Source: Chloroflexota bacterium (lineage in GTDB: Bacteria; Chloroflexota; Dehalococcoidia; Dehalococcoidales; WRFJ01). From it: DNA of 6,761 nucleotides. A model generated the notes under the pieces. That model searched no databases, was not told where the DNA came from, and saw nothing but the letters and a program-made list of their open reading frames with translations. The stretch covers positions 1-6,761 of the forward strand of contig WRFJ01000048.1 in assembly GCA_009778865.1 (NCBI GenBank), in the 5' to 3' direction. The translations under genes and the position numbers were made by a program. Below, piece by piece: positions 1 to 6,280 of the stretch. Each line of letters opens with the position of its first letter. Position 1 is the stretch's first letter.

Positions 1-82
1 ATCTCACGCATACCGGGACCGCCGGTGATGTCATCATTATTCGCTATGAAGGACCCAAAGGCGGTCCCGGTATGCGTGAGAT
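1..82. repeat. 23-bp perfect inverted repeat at window start, probable fold-back artefact
   Basis: Bases 1-23 are the exact reverse complement of bases 60-82, separated by a 36-base loop (24-59). The match stops at 24/59. The right arm is ordinary ilvD coding sequence (GGPGMREM). The left arm sits where the family normally has a conserved lead-in to GDV, and it encodes unrelated residues. The left arm is therefore probably a chimeric or assembly-derived copy at a contig end, not a genomic hairpin; that origin is inferred. Confidence 0.9.
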
Positions 83-416
83 GCTTACTCCTACTTCAAT
101 GATTACCGGTATGGGCTTAGGTAAAGAGGTAGCCCTAGTTACTGATGGTCGGTTCAGCGGTGCTACCCGTGGCGCTTCAATAGGCCATGTGTCTCCCGAA
201 GCAGCCTGCGGTGGTCCCATTGCTGCTGTTTTGGAAGGCGATATAATAAGCATAGATATTAATAATTATTGCTTAAACGTAGAGCTAAGCGATAAAGAAA
301 TAACTAAAAGACTCAAAAAGCTACCACTTTTTGAACCCAAGATTAAAACAGGTTATCTAAAACGTTATTCTCAAATGGTGCAGAGCGCCTCTACCGGCGC
401 CGTCTTCACCGAATAA
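3..416 (+). CDS. ilvD: Dihydroxy-acid dehydratase, C-terminal fragment (5' end outside window)
   Basis: IlvD dehydrates 2,3-dihydroxy-isovalerate or -methylvalerate to the 2-keto acids that precede valine, leucine and isoleucine; it is a cytoplasmic Fe-S enzyme. Seen here: about 130 C-terminal residues starting with [20 protein letters not shown] (encoded from base 24). The second IlvD/Edd family signature follows, [12 protein letters not shown], with TDGRFSG at bases 141-161, then GHVSPEAA. It ends in tandem TAA codons (414-419). The Fe-S cysteines lie in the N-terminal part and are not visible. The frame is open from base 3, but the residues encoded by bases 3-23 (LTHTGTA) do not resemble the family and come from an inverted copy of bases 60-82, so credible coding sequence starts at base 24. 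It lies 27 bp upstream of ilvB in the same direction, consistent with one operon. The family call is very secure; the left boundary is not. Confidence 0.95.
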   Translation, partial: LTHTGTAGDVIIIRYEGPKGGPGMREMLTPTSMITGMGLGKEVALVTDGRFSGATRGASIGHVSPEAACGGPIAAVLEGDIISIDINNYCLNVELSDKEITKRLKKLPLFEPKIKTGYLKRYSQMVQSASTGAVFTE

Positions 417-426
417 TAAAAATACA

Positions 427-432
427 AGGAGG
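427..432 (+). promoter_or_regulatory. Shine-Dalgarno site of ilvB
   Basis: AGGAGG lies 11 bases before the ATG at 444 in the 27-bp ilvD-ilvB gap. It is a full-consensus site and fixes the ilvB start. The gap has no room for a separate promoter plus leader, which supports co-transcription with ilvD. Confidence 0.85.
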
Positions 433-443
433 AAAACACTACC

Positions 444-2123
444 ATGAAATTAAACGGTGCGCAAATTGTTTACGAGTGTTTACGCCACGAAGGCGTGGAT
501 ACCGTATTTGGTTACCCCGGCGGAGTGGTCATTCCTCTTTATGACGAATTACCCAATTATCCGGATATCCATCATATTTTAGTGCGTCACGAGCAGGGGG
601 CGGCCCATGCTGCCGACGGTTATGCCAGAGCTACCGGCAAAACCGGCGTAGCTTTTGCCACTAGCGGCCCCGGTGCTACCAACTTGGTAACCGGCATCGC
701 CACAGCTTTTGCCGATTCTATCCCTACTGTATTTTTTACTGGACAGGTAGTACGTAGCGGCATCGGCACTGACTTCTTCCAAGAAGTGGATATTACCGGT
801 ATTACCTTACCGGTCACTAAACATAATTATTTAGTGTTAGATGTGCGCGATTTAGCCAAAACTATTAAAGAAGCTTTCTATATAGCATCTAGCGGCCGGC
901 CTGGTCCGGTGCTTATAGATATTCCTAAAGATGTTTTTACCGATGCCTGCGATTTTTCTTATCCTGATAATGTGGATTTACAAGGCTATAAGCCAACCGT
1001 TAAAGGTAATCCATACCAGATAAAGAAAGCTGCTGCCTTAATTGCCAAGAGCCAAAAACCAGTTATTGTGGCTGGTAACGGCGTTATCGGCTCCAACTCG
1101 GCTGAATTGTTAAAAGAATTAGCGGAGAAAACGCAGATGCCGGTGGTTACTACTTTATTAGGCAAAGGTGCTTTCCCTGAAGATAATGAGTTATCTTTCG
1201 GCATGCTGGGCATGCACGGCACTGCCTGGGGCAATAAAGCTGTCTTAGAATCTGATCTGCTGGTGGCTATCGGCATGCGTTTTGATGATAGAGCTACTTC
1301 CAAACTGACCGGTTTTGCTCCCAACGCTAAAGTTATTCATATAGATGTTGACCCGGCGGAGATAGGTAAAAACGTCAAAGTTGATGTGCCTATAGTGGGT
1401 AATATAAAACAAGTGCTATTAGTTTTAAATGAAGAAACAGCTGAAGCTAAACATGACGAATGGATAAATACTCTTAAAGGCTGGAAAAAACAATATTTTG
1501 TCGATTATGACAGCAGCGAAAAACTGTTGCCGCAGTATATTTTGCACAATTTATCTAGGCTTACTGATGGTAATCCGATTATTGTTACCGGTGTGGGCCA
1601 GCACCAGATGTGGGCGGCTATGGATATTACTCACAAGTATCCTCGTCATTTTATTTCCTCAGGTGGTTTAGGTACTATGGGCTTTGATACTCCGGCTGCA
1701 ATGGGCGTTAAAGCTGGCTGCCCCCATAAAGAGGTAATATCAATAACCGGCGACGGCTCTTTGCAAATGACCATTCAGGAATTTGGCACTATTATGCAAG
1801 AGCAACTTGGCATCAAAATTTTCTTATTTAACAATAACTATTTAGGTATGGTGCGCCAGTGGCAAGATCTTTTCTACAATCGCCGATATGTGGCTACTCC
1901 TTTAGCCAATCCTGATTTTGGCAAAATAGCTGAAGCCTACAATATTCCGTCAATTAAAGTTGAAAAGAAAGCTGATGTTGAGGCAGCCATTATTAAAGCT
2001 TTATCGACCAAAGGGCCTTTTTTAATCGATTTCCATGTGGAGCGAGAGGAAAATGTCTTTCCTATGATCCCTCCGGGAGCAGCGCTATGTGATACTTTAA
2101 TCAATAGAGAGGAGGGCTACTAA
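444..2123 (+). CDS. ilvB: Acetohydroxyacid (acetolactate) synthase, large catalytic subunit
   Basis: This ThDP-dependent enzyme condenses two pyruvates to acetolactate, or pyruvate with 2-ketobutyrate to acetohydroxybutyrate, the first common step of branched-chain amino acid synthesis. The protein has 559 residues, a normal family length. The N-terminal ThDP domain carries VFGYPGG (residues 21-27) and RHEQGAAHAADGYARATG with catalytic Glu50. The central domain has GMLGMHGT and RFDDRAT. The C-terminal ThDP domain has GDGS (436-439), then 24 residues from 439 to 462, then NN (463-464), the classic Mg-ThDP motif, followed by LGMVRQWQ; its Trp473 matches the residue known in the family for contacting herbicides. 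No catalytic residue looks lost. The anabolic type is inferred from the adjacent ilvN and the MVRQWQ motif; catabolic AlsS enzymes have no small subunit. The start is supported by the AGGAGG site at 427-432 and the family-typical beginning MKLNGAQIVYECL. Confidence 0.98.
   Translation: MKLNGAQIVYECLRHEGVDTVFGYPGGVVIPLYDELPNYPDIHHILVRHEQGAAHAADGYARATGKTGVAFATSGPGATNLVTGIATAFADSIPTVFFTGQVVRSGIGTDFFQEVDITGITLPVTKHNYLVLDVRDLAKTIKEAFYIASSGRPGPVLIDIPKDVFTDACDFSYPDNVDLQGYKPTVKGNPYQIKKAAALIAKSQKPVIVAGNGVIGSNSAELLKELAEKTQMPVVTTLLGKGAFPEDNELSFGMLGMHGTAWGNKAVLESDLLVAIGMRFDDRATSKLTGFAPNAKVIHIDVDPAEIGKNVKVDVPIVGNIKQVLLVLNEETAEAKHDEWINTLKGWKKQYFVDYDSSEKLLPQYILHNLSRLTDGNPIIVTGVGQHQMWAAMDITHKYPRHFISSGGLGTMGFDTPAAMGVKAGCPHKEVISITGDGSLQMTIQEFGTIMQEQLGIKIFLFNNNYLGMVRQWQDLFYNRRYVATPLANPDFGKIAEAYNIPSIKVEKKADVEAAIIKALSTKGPFLIDFHVEREENVFPMIPPGAALCDTLINREEGY
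2110..2116 (+). promoter_or_regulatory. Shine-Dalgarno site of ilvN inside the end of ilvB
   Basis: AGGAGGG lies within the last codons of ilvB, 8-9 bases before the ilvN ATG at 2125. The ilvB stop (2121-2123) and ilvN start are one base apart. This arrangement suggests translational coupling, which would help keep the two subunits balanced; the coupling is inferred. Confidence 0.85.
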
Positions 2124-2124
2124 T

Positions 2125-2610
2125 ATGGCTGCCGTTAAAAAACATATACTGGTGGCACTGGTAGAAAATAAACCGGGTGTGTTAAACCGTATGTCCAGCC
2201 TATTTCGCCGCCGCGGTTTCAATATTGAAAGTATAGCTGTGGGTCGCAGCGAGCAGGAACATCTAGCGCGTATGACTATATGTGTTCTGGGTACCGATGA
2301 GCAAATAGAGCAACTGCGCAAGCAAATGGATAAAGTAATTGATGTTATCAAAGTGACCGATGTTACCGGTCCACGCTCAATTGTGCGTGAGTTGGCTCTC
2401 ATTAAGGTGAATTCAACTGCGGCTACCCGTTCGGAAATTATGCAGATAATCAATGTCTTTAGAGCTAAGACTGTTGATGTGGCATCAGATTCATTGACGG
2501 TGGAAATTACCGGTGATGATGATAAAATAGAATCGTTATATAATCTTTTACGTCCTTACGGTGTTAAAGAACTCAATATGACAGGCACGATTGCTATTCT
2601 ACGTGGTTAG
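2125..2610 (+). CDS. ilvN: Acetohydroxyacid synthase, small regulatory subunit
   Basis: This is the regulatory partner of IlvB. In the family it raises catalytic activity and confers feedback inhibition by valine or another branched-chain amino acid. The protein has 161 residues, typical for the short bacterial form. An ACT domain spans about residues 7-80, with ILVALVENKPGVLNR (8-22; the NKPGVL turn lies in the effector-binding loop) and GFNIESIAVG. A C-terminal small-subunit domain (about 85-158) begins RELALIKV, contains FRAKTVDVASDSLTVEITGD, and ends TGTIAILRG. The gene follows ilvB after a single base, and its ribosome site is inside ilvB. The symbol ilvN is used for the subunit next to ilvB; ilvH would be equally valid because sequence alone does not separate the isoforms. 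No promoter is visible before it, so expression should follow ilvB. Confidence 0.97.
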   Translation: MAAVKKHILVALVENKPGVLNRMSSLFRRRGFNIESIAVGRSEQEHLARMTICVLGTDEQIEQLRKQMDKVIDVIKVTDVTGPRSIVRELALIKVNSTAATRSEIMQIINVFRAKTVDVASDSLTVEITGDDDKIESLYNLLRPYGVKELNMTGTIAILRG

Positions 2611-2722
2611 ACACTCTAAACGTTAAACAATTTACATGGCCAATTTTACACTTCAGAAAAATGACTTATCGTACCGTAATCTAGACGTAAGTGTTACCGT
2701 ACGGAAATAGCAAAATAATAAA

Positions 2723-2730
2723 AGGAAGGT
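2723..2730 (+). promoter_or_regulatory. Shine-Dalgarno site that decides the leuA start
   Basis: AGGAAGGT sits 5-6 bases before the ATG at 2736. An in-frame GTG at 2691 would add 15 residues but has no ribosome site, and the extra residues precede the usual family N-terminus. The ATG at 2736 is therefore chosen. Confidence 0.8.
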
Positions 2731-2735
2731 GCGTC

Positions 2736-4244
2736 ATGGACAATAAGATTATTATTTTTGACACAACGCTGCGCGATGGTGAACAAGCGGCTGGTACCGC
2801 TCTGAACACAAGCGAGAAACTTGAGCTGGCACGTCAACTTGATAACCTTCGCGTGGACGTTATTGAAGCCGGTTTTCCGGCCGCCTCCCCAGGAGATTTT
2901 GAAGCTGTTTGCGCTATTGCTTCGCAGACAGAGAACGCTTCTGTTTGTGCTTTGGCTAGAGCTATCGGCCGTGATATAGATACTGCTTGGCAGGCTATTA
3001 AGCACGCCAAGAATCCGCGTATACACACTTTTATTTCTTCATCGGATATACACATTAAATATCAACTACAAAAGACTAGAGAAGATGTGCTTAAGATAGT
3101 AGAAGAAATGGTGGCTCGTGCTGCTTCATACACTAAAAATGTTGAGTTTTCGCCGATGGATTCCACTAGGTCGGACTGGGAGTATGTTTATCGTATGTTG
3201 GAAATAGCCGTTAAATGCGGGGCTACTACCTTAAACATCCCCGACACTTTGGGTTATGCTATTCCCAGCGAATACGGCTGTTTTATAAAAAGCATTCGTC
3301 AAAATGTACCTGGAGCCGATAAGGTAAATATTTCAGTGCATTGCCATAATGACTTGGGTATGGCTACAGCTAATGCTTTAGCTGCCGTTGAAAACGGGGC
3401 CAATCAAGTAGAATGCACTATTAACGGCATTGGTGAGCGTGCTGGCAATTCATCTTTGGAAGAAGTGGTAATGGCTCTCAAAACACGTAAAGACTATTTT
3501 AATAAAGAAACCAATATTGATACTACTCAGCTCTACCGTACCAGTCGTATGGTATGTAAATTAATGGGTTTTAATTTAGCCCCCAATAAACCTGTGGTCG
3601 GCAACAACGCTTTTAGACATCAAAGCGGCATTCATCAAGATGGTATTATTAAAGAGCGCTCTACTTATGAGATTATGAATCCGGCCGATATCGGCGCTAA
3701 CAATACGGCTCTGGTACTGGGTAAGCTATCCGGCCGCCATGCTTTCAAAGAACGGCTTTTAGAAATGGGCTACGAAAATATCGGTGAAGAAGAATTATTG
3801 CGGGCTTTTGCAGCTTTTAAAGAATTAGCCGATAAGAAAAAAGATGTTACCGATAAAGATATTGAGTCTTTGCTGGGCGCAGAACCAAAAACCGTCGCAG
3901 CTGCCTACACTTTGGAATTTGTGCAAGTGACATGCGGAGATAAGGGTGTGCCTACTGCTACGGTCGGTCTTATTACCCCACAAGGGCAGACTATACGAGC
4001 AGCCGCTATGGGCACGGGCCCGGTAGATGCTGTATGCAAATGTATAGACAGCATGCTTAAGACGCCAAGCACTCTTACTGAGTTTTCAGTAAACTCAGTG
4101 ACCGAAGGTATTGATGCTTTAGGTGAAGTGCTTATAAAAGTAGAAAAAGACGGCAAGACATATATAGGACGTGGTAGCGATACTGATATTATTGTATCAT
4201 CAGCTAAGGCTTATCTTACTGCCCTAAACCGCCTTATTGATTAG
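2736..4244 (+). CDS. leuA: 2-isopropylmalate synthase
   Basis: LeuA condenses acetyl-CoA with 2-ketoisovalerate to 2-isopropylmalate, the committed and normally leucine-inhibited step of leucine synthesis. The protein has 502 residues, the usual length for the form with a regulatory domain. An N-terminal TIM barrel begins MDNKIIIFDTTLRDGEQ with metal ligand Asp9. It fits the first family signature (LRDGxQ, ten residues, Lys28). The second signature, HCHNDLGMA, holds metal ligands His202 and His204, and GIGERAGN supplies Asn238. The C-terminal allosteric domain (about 370-500) shows VPTATVGLITP, GTGPVDAV and GRGSDTDIIVSSAKAYL. The residues after DGEQ read AAG where SPG is common, a mild variation. 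Homocitrate and citramalate synthases share the fold, but EAGFPAASPGDFEAV and the ilv/leu context favour LeuA. The gene is separated from ilvN by 125 bp with no convincing promoter. Confidence 0.96.
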   Translation: MDNKIIIFDTTLRDGEQAAGTALNTSEKLELARQLDNLRVDVIEAGFPAASPGDFEAVCAIASQTENASVCALARAIGRDIDTAWQAIKHAKNPRIHTFISSSDIHIKYQLQKTREDVLKIVEEMVARAASYTKNVEFSPMDSTRSDWEYVYRMLEIAVKCGATTLNIPDTLGYAIPSEYGCFIKSIRQNVPGADKVNISVHCHNDLGMATANALAAVENGANQVECTINGIGERAGNSSLEEVVMALKTRKDYFNKETNIDTTQLYRTSRMVCKLMGFNLAPNKPVVGNNAFRHQSGIHQDGIIKERSTYEIMNPADIGANNTALVLGKLSGRHAFKERLLEMGYENIGEEELLRAFAAFKELADKKKDVTDKDIESLLGAEPKTVAAAYTLEFVQVTCGDKGVPTATVGLITPQGQTIRAAAMGTGPVDAVCKCIDSMLKTPSTLTEFSVNSVTEGIDALGEVLIKVEKDGKTYIGRGSDTDIIVSSAKAYLTALNRLID

Positions 4245-4273
4245 TTGGGTGCTAAATAGTTTTAATAGTTCGT

Positions 4274-4287
4274 AGCTTCGGCTTTTT
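4274..4287 (+). terminator. Weak candidate intrinsic terminator after leuA
   Basis: AGC-TTCG-GCT followed by a run of T (4283-4287) lies 29 bases after the leuA stop. A UUCG loop closed by C-G is unusually stable, but the stem is only three base pairs, short for an intrinsic terminator. It might reduce read-through from leuA into the next gene, which has its own promoter. The call is tentative. Confidence 0.25.
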
Positions 4288-4346
4288 ATATAAATTACAT
4301 GTCTGTCTAAATCTTTTACCAATTATAAAAATTGCAATGATACACC

Positions 4347-4374
4347 TTGTCAAAAATTATTTTTCGCATATAAT
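4347..4374 (+). promoter_or_regulatory. Sigma-70-type promoter of the GNAT/membrane gene
   Basis: TTGTCA (4347-4352, five of six consensus bases) is followed by a 16-bp spacer and a perfect TATAAT (4369-4374). Six bases separate the -10 box from the ATG at 4381, so the expected transcription start falls on or next to the A of the start codon. It is the best promoter match I found in the window. Confidence 0.75.
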
Positions 4375-4380
4375 ATAACT

Positions 4381-6129
4381 ATGGCAAATGCTATCGCAAA
4401 AACTAAAGACAAAAATAAGCTTATAGTCTATAAATATGACTATGAAATTGACGATGATTTTACGGCTGATATCTTAGCCGTTGATTTAGCAGAGTATATT
4501 GATAAAAATACCGCCCAAAAATTTAAAGAATACGATAAGTCATACATTCTGGCTTTAAATGATGCGCAGATTATAGGTTATGCCTGTTTTTCTTTTGCCG
4601 GAAATGACGTATTCTTGCATTCAATTGCTGTATCTTATGAATTTAGAAGAAAAGGTATTGGCAAAAACCTTCTTTTTCGCTTATTTGCCTTTTTATCTAA
4701 AAAAATTCAAGAGGGTAGCCAAATTAAAAACGTGTACGCTTATGCGTATACCGAAATAGGCGAGGAGCTGTTAAGAGATTTTAATTTTACCAAAACAAAA
4801 GACCAGCAGGCTGGCGCGCCGCTTATGCGTTGCCTACTCGATGATTTTAAAGAAGCCAATATGTATTTATTTGTTCCTTTTTTTGTCAACGGGGAACTTG
4901 ATACGACAGATGTCGTAAAGCTTCGTGAAGATGAAGATAATTCATATTTAGAAGAACTTGAACATATTTCAGGGAGAGAATTCAGCAGTTTGTCAACCGA
5001 CATAAAGCGTGGTTTTATTGCTAAAGAAAAGTTTATTATTGTTGATGAAGAGGACCAAAGAGTTTTATGCAACGATAAAGAGTGTAAAATCTATCTTACA
5101 GCTTACAAAAACTTTTATGTTGCCACTATAGCTTTTATAGATCTGGGTTTTGAGCCGACCATAGTAATTCACCAGGCTGCCGGCAATGCGCTCTATATTA
5201 ATGCTGACGGAGAAAAACTTGCTTTCAGGGAATATCTAACCAAGCATTTCGGCCTTAAACAATCGTGCGAGATCAGATGCGTAAATATGACCGGTAAAGC
5301 ACGATGTTTTAGACAGGCTTATGATACTAAATGTTTTACTACGCTTACAGCCAAACCGCAGGAGGCGCATTTAGCGCATATGCTAGCCTGCGATTGCTAC
5401 GGCATAGGCGGCACAGATGAAACGGTAACCAGTGCGGTGTTTTTTGAAAAGGCCAGATCTAATTTAGAAGAGCATCAGTTCACCCAAATTTATGCCTCAG
5501 AAAAGAGCGTGGTTTGTGTTTTAACGGATTCTAGAAAGAACCGTTTACTGCATGAAATACGCATGATTTTTGTCATTGAATTATTATCCCTGCAGATTTG
5601 TGCGTTTAGTTCAAATTACGATGAAATTATCAGCGGGCTTGATAAAAGAGAGTTTTCCAGCCAGACTATAGAAAACGTTAACTTCCGCTTTAGCCGTGCC
5701 GCTAAGCTTTGGGATATAAACAATTTTCGTTTTCTTCCGGCCAAAAACGTTTTTGCAGCCTTGACTAAAGAATTCGGCATTTTAAATCTTAAAGCAGGGT
5801 TTATAGAGAATCTGAATACTTTTGAAAAAATGACAGCTATGGATTCGCAAAAGAAAGTGGAGCAGCATTCTAAAAGCTCAAGAATAATTCTAACTTTTTT
5901 CTCGGTGATGGCCGGCATAATCGCTTTGAGTTCGCTGGTCAATTTGTTTTATCAGGCCATTGCTGGTGAATCTGACGAGTCGGCTGTTATATTGACTATA
6001 TGTGGCATTGCTGTGGCACTTTTGGCATCGGTCAGTATTTTTTGGACAATGCGCAACAAAAAGCGCCTGGCTCAGGAAAAAGAAGCACAGTGTAAATTCA
6101 AAAAATGTAAGCATAACACTAAACAATAA
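4381..6129 (+). CDS. GNAT-domain protein with unknown middle region and two C-terminal membrane helices
   Basis: I do not recognise this gene as a named family. The protein has 582 residues. Roughly residues 15-150 look like a GNAT N-acetyltransferase: YILALNDAQIIGYACF, a strand, then the acetyl-CoA pyrophosphate-binding motif R89-x-x-G92-x-G94 in VSYEFRRKGIGKNLL. Residues about 160-480 match nothing I can name and hold eight cysteines between 230 and 339, including CDC at 337-339. Two hydrophobic segments, about 502-524 and 535-557, form a hairpin with a short acidic connector (GESDES), followed by a Lys-rich tail (558-582) that should lie in the cytoplasm, as should the GNAT domain. The order helical region, two C-terminal membrane helices, basic tail resembles CorA-like proteins, but the GMN motif is absent, so no ion-transport claim is made. 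The start has no Shine-Dalgarno site and is placed by the promoter (probable leaderless mRNA); no later in-frame ATG precedes the GNAT motif. It interrupts leuA and leuC, and half of its arginine codons are AGA/AGG, unlike its neighbours. The substrate is unknown. Confidence 0.85.
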   Translation: MANAIAKTKDKNKLIVYKYDYEIDDDFTADILAVDLAEYIDKNTAQKFKEYDKSYILALNDAQIIGYACFSFAGNDVFLHSIAVSYEFRRKGIGKNLLFRLFAFLSKKIQEGSQIKNVYAYAYTEIGEELLRDFNFTKTKDQQAGAPLMRCLLDDFKEANMYLFVPFFVNGELDTTDVVKLREDEDNSYLEELEHISGREFSSLSTDIKRGFIAKEKFIIVDEEDQRVLCNDKECKIYLTAYKNFYVATIAFIDLGFEPTIVIHQAAGNALYINADGEKLAFREYLTKHFGLKQSCEIRCVNMTGKARCFRQAYDTKCFTTLTAKPQEAHLAHMLACDCYGIGGTDETVTSAVFFEKARSNLEEHQFTQIYASEKSVVCVLTDSRKNRLLHEIRMIFVIELLSLQICAFSSNYDEIISGLDKREFSSQTIENVNFRFSRAAKLWDINNFRFLPAKNVFAALTKEFGILNLKAGFIENLNTFEKMTAMDSQKKVEQHSKSSRIILTFFSVMAGIIALSSLVNLFYQAIAGESDESAVILTICGIAVALLASVSIFWTMRNKKRLAQEKEAQCKFKKCKHNTKQ

Positions 6130-6199
6130 AGCCGTTGTATTATGCCAAACTACCAAAACTGTTTTAACAACACAATTTAAATAGATCTGACACTAAAGC

Positions 6200-6214
6200 T
6201 GCAACAATGTTGCA
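6200..6214. promoter_or_regulatory. Operator-like palindrome upstream of leuC
   Basis: TGCAACA-A-TGTTGCA is a perfect 15-bp palindrome (7-bp arms, one central base) in the 151-bp gap before leuC, 66 bp ahead of the start codon. A one-base loop and no T-run argue against a terminator and for a dimeric regulator site. It overlaps a weak promoter-like pair, TTGCAT (6210-6215) and GATATT (6232-6237, 16-bp spacer), so binding could repress leuC. The regulator is unknown and the function is inferred. Confidence 0.4.
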
Positions 6215-6269
6215 TTACATATATTTAAATTGATATTCTTAAAAGAACAATTCTAAATCAGCAGACAAA

Positions 6270-6274
6270 AGAGG
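6270..6274 (+). promoter_or_regulatory. Shine-Dalgarno site that decides the leuC start
   Basis: AGAGG lies 6 bases before the ATG at 6281 but only 3 bases before the adjacent in-frame ATG at 6278. Spacing favours the second ATG, giving the family-typical beginning MNIAEKILAAHCGK. Confidence 0.65.
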
Positions 6275-6280
6275 ACTATG

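Noticed and set aside
986..1324. 112-codon minus strand ORF inside ilvB, and similar minus-strand ORFs in leuA and the membrane gene.
   Set aside because: They are antisense shadows of well-supported genes with clear family motifs, and no family resemblance was seen in them.
2636..2710. 24-codon ORF (MANFTLQKND...) in the ilvN-leuA gap, considered as a leader peptide.
   Set aside because: There is no Shine-Dalgarno site, no run of leucine or other branched-chain codons, and no terminator hairpin after it.
2691..2735. Upstream GTG start for leuA adding 15 residues.
   Set aside because: It has no ribosome site, whereas the ATG at 2736 has AGGAAGGT at good spacing and gives the usual LeuA N-terminus.
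5881..6051. Calling the C-terminal membrane hairpin a CorA magnesium channel.
   Set aside because: The GMN signature is absent from the first helix region and the connector is not CorA-like; only the general topology is similar.
6155..6165. AAAAC-T-GTTTT after the membrane protein gene, considered as a terminator.
   Set aside because: The loop is one base, the stem is A/T-rich, and no T-run follows, so no terminator can be supported in this gap.
6002..6184. 60-codon + strand ORF overlapping the end of the membrane protein gene.
   Set aside because: It is mostly out-of-frame within the second membrane helix coding region, has no ribosome site, and its composition is not protein-like.
6207..6233. 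Eight-codon ORF MLHYIYLN before leuC, considered as an attenuator peptide.
   Set aside because: It has no ribosome site, too few regulatory codons, and no antiterminator/terminator pair.
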